DNA of 64,000 nt from Pseudomonas grimontii (GTDB lineage Bacteria; Pseudomonadota; Gammaproteobacteria; Pseudomonadales; Pseudomonadaceae): positions 1 through 64,000 of the forward strand of contig NZ_VFES01000026.1 in the NCBI RefSeq assembly GCF_007858185.1, in the 5' to 3' direction. The translations under genes and the position numbers were made by a program. The notes beneath the pieces are model-generated. The model did not search any database. It was not told where the DNA came from and was given only the letters and a program-made list of their open reading frames with translations. Below, one piece after another: positions 33,501 through 41,843 of the stretch (positions are counted from its first letter, which is position 1; the number at the start of each line of letters is the position of its first letter).

Positions 33501-33606
33501 AATGTGGGAGGGGCGGTGCGACGATTCGACTTGCCCCCGATGAGGGCGTGTCTGTTGATGCACCTGCCACTGCCCCACCGCCATCGGGGGCCAGCCCCCT
33601 CCCACA
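33501..33606. repeat. REP doublet with the 16-nt variant arm
   Basis: The left arm reads GTGGGAGGGG then CGGTGCGACGATTCGA then CTTGCCCCCGAT, the same variant as in the REP at 7845-7947. The right arm is a normal one, ending CCAGCCCCCTCCCACA. Confidence 0.85.
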
Positions 33607-33617
33607 GTCAGGCGAAG

Positions 33618-35237
33618 TTACACCTTGAACCGCGCCACCGTCTGATGCAGCGTCCCCGCCATCCCGGCCAGGTCATGCCCCGCCGTCTCGGTGTGTATCG
33701 CGCCCTGCAACACCTGCTGCGACAGGTTGCGAATGCCCACCAGGTTGCGATCCACTTCCCGCGCCACCAGTGCCTGTTCTTCGGTAGCGCTGGCAATCAT
33801 CATATTGCGTTCGTTGATCTGCGAGATCGACCGAGTGATTTCGTCCAGCGCCTCTCCCGAACGTTGCGCCACGCTCAAGGTCGCCTGTACCCGCTCGCTG
33901 CTGCTGTGCATGGCGGCCACCGCGTGTTCGGTGTCCTGGCGGATACTGCCGATCATCTGCTCGATCTCCTGGGTCGAGGTCTGGGTGCGATGGGCCAGTG
34001 CGCGCACTTCATCGGCGACCACCGCAAACCCGCGTCCGGCATCCCCGGCGCGGGCCGCTTCGATGGCCGCGTTCAACGCCAGCAGGTTGGTCTGGTCGGC
34101 AATGCTGCGGATCACTTCGAGCACGCTGCTGATGTCTTGCACGCGGCCGGCCAGTTGCTGGATACGCTCCGATGTTTCCACCACACCGGTGGCCAAGGTG
34201 TTGATCGACGCCACGGTTTCCTGCACCTGCGCCTGTCCACGCTGGGCGGTCTGCTCCGACAGGCGCGAGGCTTCGCTGGTGCTCACGGCATTGCGTGCCA
34301 CTTCGTCTACAGCGGCAGTCATTTCATTCACGGCGGTGGCGGCCTGTTCGATTTCCTGGCCCTGCAACTGCAGGCTGCTGCTGGTCTGGCCGCTGACCGC
34401 GCTCAACTCTTCCGACGAACTGGCCACGCCGTCCACCGACGCGGCGATATGCCGGACCATCTGGTTAAGGCTCTGCTGCATCTGGTGCAGATTGCGCATC
34501 ACACTGCCGTCGATACTGTTGCCCAGTGGCACCTCGATGGTCAGGTCGCCCTGGGCGATATGACTTAACACCCGCGCCACTTCATCCGGCTCGCCGCCCA
34601 GCGGTCGGGTGACGCTGCGCGTGACGATCACCGCCGCCGCCACCACCAGGGTCAGGCACAGCAGGAACAACCCGAGCATGGTGCGTCGGGCCTCGTCATA
34701 CAGGGTTTGCGCCGCCTGCTGGCGCTCGGCGAACAACCGTCCCTGCATGGCCATCAACGCATCCAGGCTCTTGAACACTTCCAGCTCGGCGGGGATCACC
34801 TGTTGCTTGAGCTGGGCCAGGCCCTGCTCGCGCGCGCCCTGTCTGATCAGCGCCTGCACCTGGGTGAAGGCCGCTACGTAGGCTTCACGGTGGGTTTTCA
34901 AGGTGGCATAGGCGGCCTTGCCCTCGGCGGTGTCGAGCAGCGGCTCAAGGGTGGCGAACGCCTGGGTGATGCGCTCGCGCGTGGTGCCGATGGAGGCCTG
35001 GGCCTGCTGGTTATCCTGGTCGATCAGCAGGTCGCGGGTGTTGCGCCCGTTATCGCGCACTCCGGTGGCGATCACCATGATCGGCGCGATCCGGGGCCAG
35101 TCCTGCTGCACGATCTGCTCAGACTGCTGCTTGAGGGTCGCCAGGTCGTGCAGGGCGTAAAACACCAAGCCGACCAGCGCCAACGGCGCAATCGCGAAAC
35201 CGATGACAATGCGTTGTGCCGTGGTTAATTGCTTCAT
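33618..35237 (-). CDS. Methyl-accepting chemotaxis protein
   Basis: A 539-residue chemoreceptor. One membrane helix near residues 9-30, a four-helix-bundle periplasmic sensor to about residue 185, a second helix, a HAMP domain (RPLGGEPDEVARVLSHIAQG) and a long methyl-accepting signalling domain with the conserved hairpin tip EAARAGDAGRGFAVVADEVR. It senses a small molecule and controls CheA. ATG 35237 (MKQLTTAQR) is chosen over a longer frame. It lies downstream of the nrd operon with no link visible to it; the ligand is unknown. Confidence 0.92.
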   Translation of the reverse strand: MKQLTTAQRIVIGFAIAPLALVGLVFYALHDLATLKQQSEQIVQQDWPRIAPIMVIATGVRDNGRNTRDLLIDQDNQQAQASIGTTRERITQAFATLEPLLDTAEGKAAYATLKTHREAYVAAFTQVQALIRQGAREQGLAQLKQQVIPAELEVFKSLDALMAMQGRLFAERQQAAQTLYDEARRTMLGLFLLCLTLVVAAAVIVTRSVTRPLGGEPDEVARVLSHIAQGDLTIEVPLGNSIDGSVMRNLHQMQQSLNQMVRHIAASVDGVASSSEELSAVSGQTSSSLQLQGQEIEQAATAVNEMTAAVDEVARNAVSTSEASRLSEQTAQRGQAQVQETVASINTLATGVVETSERIQQLAGRVQDISSVLEVIRSIADQTNLLALNAAIEAARAGDAGRGFAVVADEVRALAHRTQTSTQEIEQMIGSIRQDTEHAVAAMHSSSERVQATLSVAQRSGEALDEITRSISQINERNMMIASATEEQALVAREVDRNLVGIRNLSQQVLQGAIHTETAGHDLAGMAGTLHQTVARFKV

Positions 35238-35305
35238 TGTGATAGTCCCTGATGAAAACCTGCCCGTCATGGACAGCATCTATAAAAATCCGCTGAGGGC
35301 ACGCA

Positions 35306-36001
35306 TCACCCTCGCAATACAAAAGCAGGAAACAACTCGCGCAAGCGGCCCCATAACTCCGGCAATGCGGCCTGTGCCGGTGAACTCGACAATTGCGCAT
35401 CGAGCATGCTGGCCGTGCGCACCATTTGCACCGCGAAGCGTTGCACGCCGTTGGCTTGCAAACGCTGGGCCAGCAACAGCAACCGAGGGGGGTCGATCAA
35501 ATGCCAATGCACCGTGGTGCGGCATTCGTATTCCACGCCGCTGGCCAGCAGAGTGTCGAGGCTGCGCCAGTTGGCGGCACCGCTGTTCTTGACCTGGGTA
35601 ATCAACCGGCAATCCTCGGCCAGTGCCTTGACGTCAAAGCCGACCCAATCGGCATGACGCAACGCATTGGCAAACCCTGCCGGTTTGATCCCGGCACTGT
35701 GCAGGCCAACGCGAAAACCCATCGCCCGCACTTCATCCATGGCTGCCGGTAAGCCTTCCTGCAAGGTCGGCTCGCCACCACTGAACACCACGGCGTCGAG
35801 CAAGTCCTTGCGCCGCTGCAAAAACAGCAACACCCGGCGCCAATCCACCTCCGCGCTACCGCGCGGTGGGATCAGGTCCGGGTTGTGGCAGTAACGACAG
35901 CGCCAGGCACAGCCCTGGCAAAACAGCACACAGGCGAGCATGCCGGGGTAGTCGAGGGTGGTCAGGGGCACCAGGCCCCCGACCCGTAGCGCTCGACTCA
36001 T
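35306..36001 (-). CDS. nrdG: Anaerobic ribonucleotide reductase activase NrdG (radical SAM)
   Basis: A 231-residue radical SAM protein. The cluster motif is CAWRCRYC (in LFCQGCAWRCRYCHNP), and VVFSGGEPTLQ binds SAM. It makes the glycyl radical on class III ribonucleotide reductase using SAM and electrons. It starts with ATG overlapping the stop of the small nrdD-like gene (ATGA), so translation is coupled. The size and N-terminal TTLDYPGM fit the NrdG/anaerobic activase branch found in pseudomonads. Confidence 0.92.
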   Translation of the reverse strand: MSRALRVGGLVPLTTLDYPGMLACVLFCQGCAWRCRYCHNPDLIPPRGSAEVDWRRVLLFLQRRKDLLDAVVFSGGEPTLQEGLPAAMDEVRAMGFRVGLHSAGIKPAGFANALRHADWVGFDVKALAEDCRLITQVKNSGAANWRSLDTLLASGVEYECRTTVHWHLIDPPRLLLLAQRLQANGVQRFAVQMVRTASMLDAQLSSSPAQAALPELWGRLRELFPAFVLRG

Positions 36002-36153
36002 TGGCGCCCGGCCACGGCGGCCGTTTCAGTGAAATGCACACGTTCCTTGTGCTCGGATTGTTTACCGGGATTGAACGCCGACACCGGCCGGTGATAACCC
36101 ATCACCCGGGTCCAGACTTCGCAGCGCTGACGTTGTGGCTGGGATGTTTGCAT
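35998..36153 (-). CDS. Separate C-terminal glycyl-radical segment of anaerobic ribonucleotide reductase
   Basis: A 51-residue protein containing CEVWTRVMGYHRPVSAFN and GKQSEHKERVHF. This matches the extreme C-terminus of class III NrdD, where RVCGY (E. coli Gly681) carries the glycyl radical. The large NrdD gene upstream ends just after its zinc motif, exactly where this segment would continue. It is in a different frame, has its own AAGGAG 9 bp before ATG 36153, lies 31 bp after the nrdD stop and overlaps nrdG by ATGA. So the reductase appears to be made of two polypeptides with the radical glycine on the small one. That functional claim is inference. Confidence 0.8.
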   Translation of the reverse strand: MQTSQPQRQRCEVWTRVMGYHRPVSAFNPGKQSEHKERVHFTETAAVAGRQ

Positions 36154-36184
36154 GGTGAATCTCCTTGCGGGTTGGAAGATCGGT

Positions 36185-38185
36185 TCAGTGCGCAGCGGCA
36201 AGTGCGAGGATTTCATCGCACTTGGGGCAGAACTCATGCTCACCGGCCAGGTAGCCGTGCACCGGGCAGATCGAGAAGGTCGGGGTGATCGTCAGGTACG
36301 GCAGGCGGAACCGCCCCAACGCCTTGCGCACCAGTTGCTTGCAGGCCTGCGCCGAGGAAATCTGCTCGGCCATGTACAGATGCAACACGGTGCCGCCGGT
36401 GTATTTGCATTGCAGTTCGTCTTGCAGCTCCAGGGCTTCGAAGGGGTCTTGGGTAAAGCCCACCGGCAGTTGCGACGAGTTGGTGTAGTACGGCGCGACG
36501 TCGCTGCCGGCCTGCAGGATGTCCGGGTAACGCTTGCGGTCTTCCTTGGCGAAGCGATAAGTGGTGCCTTCGGCCGGGGTGGCTTCGAGGTTGTAGAGGT
36601 GGCCGGTGTCTTCCTGGAAACGCAGCAAGGTGGCGCGAACATGGTCGAGCAGCTTGAGGGCAAACGCGCGGCCCTCTTCGGTATGCATGCCCTGCTCGTC
36701 GCCGGTGAAATTGCGCAGCATCTCGTGCATGCCGTTGAGGCCGATGGTGGAGAAGTGATTGCGCAAGGTGCCGAGGTAACGCTTGGTGTACGGGTACAAG
36801 CCAGCGTCCATATGGTGCTGGATCACCTTGCGCTTGACCTCCAGGCTTTCCATGGCCATGTCCATCAGGCTGTCCAGGCGCTGCAACAAACCCGAGGTGT
36901 CGCCCTTGAACAGGTAGCCGAGGCGCGCGCAGTTGATCGTCACCACGCCCAGGCTGCCGGTCTGCTCCGCCGAACCGAACAACCCACCGCCGCGCTTGAG
37001 CAGCTCACGCACGTCCAGTTGCAGGCGGCAGCACATCGAGCGCACCTGGTTGGGCTGCATATCGGAATTGAGGAAGTTCTGGAAATACGGCAGGCCGTAG
37101 CGCGCGGTCATCTCGAACAGGCGGTCGGCGTTCTCGCTGTCCCAAGGAAAATCGTGGGTGATGTTGTAGGTGGGAATCGGGAAGGTAAACACCCGGCCCT
37201 TGGCATCGCCGGCCTGCATCACTTCGATATAGGCGCGGTTGATCAGCTCCATTTCCGCTTGCAGGTCGCCATAGGCAAACGGCATCTCCTCACCACCGAT
37301 CACCGGTACCTGCTCGCGCAGGTCTTCCGGGCACACCCAGTCGAAGGTCAGGTTGGTAAACGGCGTCTGGGTGCCCCAGCGCGACGGTACGTTGAGGTTG
37401 TAGATGAACTCCTGCACCGCCTGGCGCACCTCGGCGTAACTCAGTTGGTCCTTGCGCACATAGGGCGCCAGGTAGGTATCGAACGAACTGAACGCCTGGG
37501 CGCCGGCCCATTCGTTTTGCAGGGTGCCGAGGAAATTGACCATCTGCCCCAGGGCGCTGCTCAAGTGCTTGGGCGGCCCGGCTTCCACACGTCCCGGCAC
37601 ACCATTGAGGCCTTCATGCAGCAGTGAACGCAGCGACCAGCCGGCGCAATAACCGGCGAGCATGTCGAGGTCATGGATATGCAAATCCGCCTCGCGGTGC
37701 GCGCGGCCGATCTGCTGGCTGTAGACCTCGTCGAGCCAATAGTTGGCGGTGACCTTGCCCGACACGTTCAACACCAGCCCTCCCAGGGAGTAGCCCTGGT
37801 TGGCGTTGGCTTGCACGCGCCAGTCTTCGCGGTCGAGGTATTCGTTCATCGAGGTGGCGACTTCCACCAGGGTCTTGCGGTCGCGGCGCAGACGGCCGTG
37901 TTGTTCGCGGTAGACGATATAGGCGCGCATTGAGAGGAAGTAGCCGGCGTCCATCAGCACGCGTTCGACGCTGTCCTGGACTTGTTCGACGTCCAGCTGC
38001 TCGATGCCCCTCAGGCGGGCCAGGACGGCGCCCAGTAACAGGTCGACGTCGGCCTCTTGGTACTCGCCGGTTGCGGTGCCGGCAGCGGTCAGGGCGTGGT
38101 GGATTTTTTCGGCGTTGAAGGGGACCAGGCTGCCGTCGCGTTTGTGTAGGCGGGTGCTGACCAGCGGGGTGAGCGTGTTTTGCAT
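36185..38185 (-). CDS. nrdD: Anaerobic (class III) ribonucleoside-triphosphate reductase, large part
   Basis: A 666-residue protein. Residues about 8-95 are an ATP-cone for allosteric control (VSTRLHKRDGSLVPFNAEKI). The catalytic barrel follows, with NLNVPSRWGTQTPFTNLTFD, SMCCRLQLDVREL and GSLGVVTINCARLG. It ends with CPVHGYLAGEHEFCPKCDE, the zinc ribbon, then stops after EILALAAAH, lacking the glycyl-radical tail of normal NrdD. That tail is encoded by the next gene. The enzyme makes deoxynucleotides without oxygen. ATG 38185 (MQNTLTPLVS) is chosen. An ANR-type box lies about 90 bp upstream. Confidence 0.93.
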   Translation of the reverse strand: MQNTLTPLVSTRLHKRDGSLVPFNAEKIHHALTAAGTATGEYQEADVDLLLGAVLARLRGIEQLDVEQVQDSVERVLMDAGYFLSMRAYIVYREQHGRLRRDRKTLVEVATSMNEYLDREDWRVQANANQGYSLGGLVLNVSGKVTANYWLDEVYSQQIGRAHREADLHIHDLDMLAGYCAGWSLRSLLHEGLNGVPGRVEAGPPKHLSSALGQMVNFLGTLQNEWAGAQAFSSFDTYLAPYVRKDQLSYAEVRQAVQEFIYNLNVPSRWGTQTPFTNLTFDWVCPEDLREQVPVIGGEEMPFAYGDLQAEMELINRAYIEVMQAGDAKGRVFTFPIPTYNITHDFPWDSENADRLFEMTARYGLPYFQNFLNSDMQPNQVRSMCCRLQLDVRELLKRGGGLFGSAEQTGSLGVVTINCARLGYLFKGDTSGLLQRLDSLMDMAMESLEVKRKVIQHHMDAGLYPYTKRYLGTLRNHFSTIGLNGMHEMLRNFTGDEQGMHTEEGRAFALKLLDHVRATLLRFQEDTGHLYNLEATPAEGTTYRFAKEDRKRYPDILQAGSDVAPYYTNSSQLPVGFTQDPFEALELQDELQCKYTGGTVLHLYMAEQISSAQACKQLVRKALGRFRLPYLTITPTFSICPVHGYLAGEHEFCPKCDEILALAAAH

Positions 38186-38273
38186 TTTCCGGGCTCCAGG
38201 CACTACATGTAGATGTTTTTAGGCTTACAGACACAATATGCAGTGAGGTTACGGAGAATGGGGTGGGGATCCC

Positions 38274-38287
38274 TTGATCGGGGTCAA
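38274..38287 (-). promoter_or_regulatory. ANR/DNR (FNR-type) box upstream of nrdD
   Basis: TTGAT-CGGG-GTCAA matches TTGAT-N4-ATCAA at 9 of 10 positions. Its centre is about 95 bp from the nrdD start, leaving room for a promoter with the box near -41.5. It predicts induction without oxygen. Confidence 0.75.
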
Positions 38288-38337
38288 GGTTTTTTGATTG
38301 GGTACATATCCGTTATTTAGGGATATGTGGAGATCCA

Positions 38338-38430
38338 AATGTGGGAGGGGGCTTGCCCCCGATGAGGGAGTGTCAGTTGATGGATTTGGTACTGACCCAC
38401 TGCAATCGGGGGCAAGCCCCCTCCCACATT
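38338..38430. repeat. REP doublet between nrdD and moaA
   Basis: Inverted arms GTGGGAGGGGGCTTGCCCCCGAT and complement enclose about 45 bp. A worn start of the 82-bp intergenic repeat (ACCGAGTACATCAGACACAA) follows at 38433. Nothing else is seen in the 298-bp gap apart from the ANR box. Confidence 0.9.
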
Positions 38431-38483
38431 TTTACCGAGTACATCAGACACAAAACCGGCAGGCCGAAGTAATGGATATGTAC

Positions 38484-39470
38484 TCACCCCCCACTCATAT
38501 TCATAAACCGCACCACCTGCACCTCCCCCGCCCCACTGAAATCATGCCGCAACGGCTTGCCCTCCAACCCCCTGTGCAACGCCTCAACCAAAGGCCCATC
38601 CTCCCCCGGATAGCGCCGTAACAAAGCGCGAAAATCCACCGCATCCTCCTGCCCCAGGCACAACAACAACTGCCCCTCCACCGTCATCCGTACCCGATTA
38701 CAACTGCCACAAAAATTATGCGAATTCGGCGAAATAAACCCCACCCGCGTCCCCGGATGCCGTGCCAACCGCACATACCGCGCTGGCCCTCCGCTGTTCT
38801 CGGTGCTGTCGATCAGCCCATGCTCACGGGCAATCAGCGCCCGCACTTCATCGCTGGAGCAGAACGTCTCCCCTCGCGACCGCCCCACGTCCCCCAGGGG
38901 CATTTCCTCGATAAAACTGATGTCGACACCCTGCTCAATGGCATACCGCACCAATGCCGGCACTTCGTCAAAATTGCGCCCCTTCATCACCACGCAGTTG
39001 AGCTTGACCCGCTCGAACCCCGCATCCCGCGCGGCCTCGATACCGTCCAGCACTTGGCGCAGATCACCGTTGCGGGTAATCGCGCGAAAGCGCTCAGGGT
39101 CCAAGCTATCGAGGCTGATGTTCATGCGCTTGACCCCCGCCTCCACCAACGGCCGCGCCAGTCGCGCCAACTGCGAGCCATTGCTGGTCATCACCAGTTC
39201 ACGCAGCCCCGGCAGCGCCGCGATGTTGCGGCACAGACCGAGAATGCCCGGGCGAATCAATGGCTCGCCCCCGGTCAGGCGGATCTTGCGCACGCCCTGC
39301 CCCACAAACAGCGCGGCCAGGCGTTCCAGTTCTTCCAGGGTCAGCACCTGCTGGCGCGGCAGGAATGTCATGTTTTTCGCCATGCAATACACACAGCGAA
39401 AATCACAACGGTCGGTCACCGACAAGCGCAGGTAATCGATCGAACGGCCCACCCCATCCACCAGGCTCAT
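38484..39470 (-). CDS. moaA: GTP 3',8-cyclase MoaA (molybdenum cofactor synthesis)
   Basis: A 328-residue radical SAM protein. The N-terminal cluster motif is CDFRCVYC, followed by RLTGGEPLIRPG; the C-terminal cluster uses NFCGSCNRVRMTVEG and LCLG. It converts GTP to the 3',8-cyclo form, the first step of molybdopterin synthesis needed by NarG. It begins one base after the ppiC stop and closes the narK1K2GHJI-ppiC-moaA operon, so the cofactor supply is co-expressed with the enzyme. It ends in SGG, near the GG tail required for activity. ATG 39470 is chosen. Confidence 0.94.
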   Translation of the reverse strand: MSLVDGVGRSIDYLRLSVTDRCDFRCVYCMAKNMTFLPRQQVLTLEELERLAALFVGQGVRKIRLTGGEPLIRPGILGLCRNIAALPGLRELVMTSNGSQLARLARPLVEAGVKRMNISLDSLDPERFRAITRNGDLRQVLDGIEAARDAGFERVKLNCVVMKGRNFDEVPALVRYAIEQGVDISFIEEMPLGDVGRSRGETFCSSDEVRALIAREHGLIDSTENSGGPARYVRLARHPGTRVGFISPNSHNFCGSCNRVRMTVEGQLLLCLGQEDAVDFRALLRRYPGEDGPLVEALHRGLEGKPLRHDFSGAGEVQVVRFMNMSGG

Positions 39471-39471
39471 G

Positions 39472-40401
39472 TCACTGCACCAACGGTGAGTCGGCACCCT
39501 GCAGCGCGATGCCGCGGATGTCCGCCGCGCCGATCAGGGTTTGCAGGTACTGCACCAATGCCTTCTGCCACACCCCTTGCTGCAACTGGGTGCGAATCGC
39601 TACAGCCACGGCTTCGTACGGCAACGGCTGGCCTTCGATACGCTGGTCGACACTGATCACATGCCAGCCGTAACGGCTCTCCAGCGGCTTGGCGGCCAGG
39701 CCTGGGGCCAGGGTGAACAGCTGGCGCTCCAGCTCGGGCACGGTCTGGCCTTTGCTCACCTGGCCCAACGAACCACCCTGGGCCTTGGACGGGCAGGCCG
39801 AGTATTTGAGCGCCAGTTCGGCAAATTGGCCGGGCTGTTCTTCCAGGCTCAGCAGCAGGACTTCGGCCTGGGTGCGCGCCAGGTGGCGCGCCTCGGCATC
39901 GTCCGGCGCGCATTCGAGCAGGATGTGCCGCGCCGCCAACAAAGGCGCGCTGTGAAAGCGTCCACGGTTGTTCTCGAAGTAGCGCACACAGGTCGCCTCG
40001 TCGCAGTCCGGCACCGTGACCTCACGCTCCAGCAGCAGGCGCGTGGCCGCCTCTTCTTCGTTCTCACCGGCGGCGATCTCCACCGCCAGGCCCAGCTCGG
40101 CGATCCGCTGCTGCAACAGCTCGCGGATCACCAGCGCACGGGCGGCCAGGTACACCGCCTCCTCGCGGCTGTCGGCCGGGTGGTATTGCAACTCCAGGGC
40201 CATGGCCTCGGGCGTGACCGCCACGCCATTGACGCTGATGATCGGCCATTCCTGTTCACTGCTGGCGATCAACTCCGGCGCCTTGAGTTCCTCGAAAGGC
40301 GCCTGGGCTACAACCTCGGCCATCATCACCGGTTCTTTGGCCGACGAGCCGCAACCACCGCTGCCGCCGTTACCGCCACCACATCCGCATCCTGTAGTCA
40401 T
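39472..40401 (-). CDS. PpiC/NifM-type peptidyl-prolyl isomerase of the nar operon
   Basis: A 309-residue protein. It starts TTGCGCGGGNGGSGGCGSS, an unusual Cys/Gly-rich tail, then a helical SurA/NifM-like region, and a parvulin domain (AARHILLECAPDDAEARHLA, FAELALKYSACPSKAQGGSL, GWHVISVDQRIEGQ). It has no signal peptide, so it probably works in the cytoplasm, and NifM's help to nitrogenase suggests it aids folding of nitrate reductase. It lies between narI and moaA, as in other pseudomonads. ATG 40401 follows GGAG. Confidence 0.87.
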   Translation of the reverse strand: MTTGCGCGGGNGGSGGCGSSAKEPVMMAEVVAQAPFEELKAPELIASSEQEWPIISVNGVAVTPEAMALELQYHPADSREEAVYLAARALVIRELLQQRIAELGLAVEIAAGENEEEAATRLLLEREVTVPDCDEATCVRYFENNRGRFHSAPLLAARHILLECAPDDAEARHLARTQAEVLLLSLEEQPGQFAELALKYSACPSKAQGGSLGQVSKGQTVPELERQLFTLAPGLAAKPLESRYGWHVISVDQRIEGQPLPYEAVAVAIRTQLQQGVWQKALVQYLQTLIGAADIRGIALQGADSPLVQ

Positions 40402-40411
40402 GACGTTCTCC

Positions 40412-41092
40412 TCAGTACTTCTGCCGCACGATTTGATAACGACGCCCCAGGTACCAGATCGGCGCGCTGACCATGTGCACCAAGCGGGTAAACGGGAACA
40501 GCACAAACAGGGTCAAGCCCAGCGCCACGTGGGCCTTGTAGATCAGGCTGACCGGCTCGATCGAAGCCGCCGCGTCCAGCGGACGCAACAGCACCACGTT
40601 CTGCGCCCAGTCGGCGAGCATCACCATCACCGAACCGTCCATATGCCCGGTAGAGGCAACGATGGTCAGCAAACCCAGCACCAACTGCGCCAGCAGCACC
40701 AGCAGGATCAGGATGTCCGACGGGCTCGAGGTAGCCCGCACGCGCGGGTCACCCAGGCGGCGCTTGACCAGCATCAGCAGGCCCACCAGACACAGCAGGC
40801 CGAAGAAGCCACCCGAGACCATCGCCAGCAACTGCTTGTTCTCAGTGCTGATCACATGGTGGTAGATCGACGCCGGGGTCAGCAGGCCGACAAAATGCCC
40901 GGCCAGCACGAACAGCACGCCGATATGGAAGAAGTTGCTCGCCACACGCATGCCACGGTTGTTGAGCATCTGGCTGGAGCCGGCCTTCCAGGTGTACTGC
41001 GACAAGTCGAACCGCGCCCAACTGCCCAACAGGCAGATCGCCAGGGCCACATAGGGGTACACCCCGAATACCAGCAAATTCCACTTAGACAT
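40412..41092 (-). CDS. narI: Respiratory nitrate reductase gamma subunit NarI
   Basis: A 226-residue membrane protein with five helices (WNLLVFGVYPYVALAICLLG at the start) and histidines that bind two b haems (NFFHIGVLFVLAGHFVGL, YKAHVALGLTLF, FTRLVHMVS). It takes electrons from quinol at the membrane and passes them to NarH. The start, ATG 41092, lies inside the end of narJ, an overlap of 8 bases. Confidence 0.95.
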   Translation of the reverse strand: MSKWNLLVFGVYPYVALAICLLGSWARFDLSQYTWKAGSSQMLNNRGMRVASNFFHIGVLFVLAGHFVGLLTPASIYHHVISTENKQLLAMVSGGFFGLLCLVGLLMLVKRRLGDPRVRATSSPSDILILLVLLAQLVLGLLTIVASTGHMDGSVMVMLADWAQNVVLLRPLDAAASIEPVSLIYKAHVALGLTLFVLFPFTRLVHMVSAPIWYLGRRYQIVRQKY

Positions 41093-41840
41093 TACCCACC
41101 TCCCCGGCGGGCGCTGCGGCCCGGCCTTCTTGCTGAAAATCCACCCAGTGCAACGGCACCGCGCTTTCTTCGCGGGCCTTGCCCGGACTGCTCGGCATTG
41201 AACTGCAACGGTCCTGCTGTTCGGCCTGCATAAAGTCCACCGCTTCCTCTTCCCAGATTTTGTCCAGGGCTTCGAGGGAGTCGTCGCGCGGTTCGGCGGC
41301 GACCTGGGCACGCAGTTCGGCCACGGCCTGGTGCGGCTCGGCGCCGGCAATCTGCAACAACGCACGGAAGCAACTGGCATAGCCGCTCTCACGCTCGTCC
41401 AGACGCGCGGCGAGCAAGGCCAACAGGTGCGCCACATCCGCCAGGCCCTCACGGGCCTCGATGTCTTCGCGGGTGGACAGGAACTCCAGGTACAACGGGA
41501 TGTAGTCCGGCAGCTCCTTGACGCCGATAGCAAACCCGGCTTCTTCGTACTGGGCCATCATGTCGACCATGGCCTGGCCGCGGTCGCGGGACTCGCCGTG
41601 CACGTGTTCGAACAACAACAGCGACAGCGAACGCCCCCGGCCAAACAGCGCGCCGTAGTGTTCCTGGCCGTCCATCAGGTCATTGGCACAGATCAGTTCC
41701 AGCAGCTCGAACAACGCACCGCGCTGCTTGGGGCTGATTTCCCGCGATTCGAGAATCGCCTGCTCCAGTTCATCGCGACCGTTCACCAGGGTCTCGGTGG
41801 GGTAGTCGAGCAGCAACGAAATCACTTTAAGAATGCGCAT
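41085..41840 (-). CDS. narJ: Nitrate reductase assembly chaperone NarJ
   Basis: A 251-residue helical protein of the TorD/NarJ family (LKVISLLLDYPTETLVNGRD at the start, LFEHVHGESRDRGQAMVDM and PDYIPLYLEFLS in the middle). It binds NarG during cofactor insertion before membrane docking and is not part of the final enzyme. It begins 3 bp after narH and overlaps narI. Confidence 0.94.
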   Translation of the reverse strand: MRILKVISLLLDYPTETLVNGRDELEQAILESREISPKQRGALFELLELICANDLMDGQEHYGALFGRGRSLSLLLFEHVHGESRDRGQAMVDMMAQYEEAGFAIGVKELPDYIPLYLEFLSTREDIEAREGLADVAHLLALLAARLDERESGYASCFRALLQIAGAEPHQAVAELRAQVAAEPRDDSLEALDKIWEEEAVDFMQAEQQDRCSSMPSSPGKAREESAVPLHWVDFQQEGRAAAPAGEVGNV

Positions 41841-41843
41841 GGC

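Noticed and set aside
36154..36187. Programmed frameshift or stop readthrough joining nrdD to the small C-terminal gene.
   Set aside because: The small gene has its own strong AAGGAG and ATG, no slippery sequence is visible before the nrdD stop, and reading through the stop gives an unrelated frame. Separate translation is simpler.
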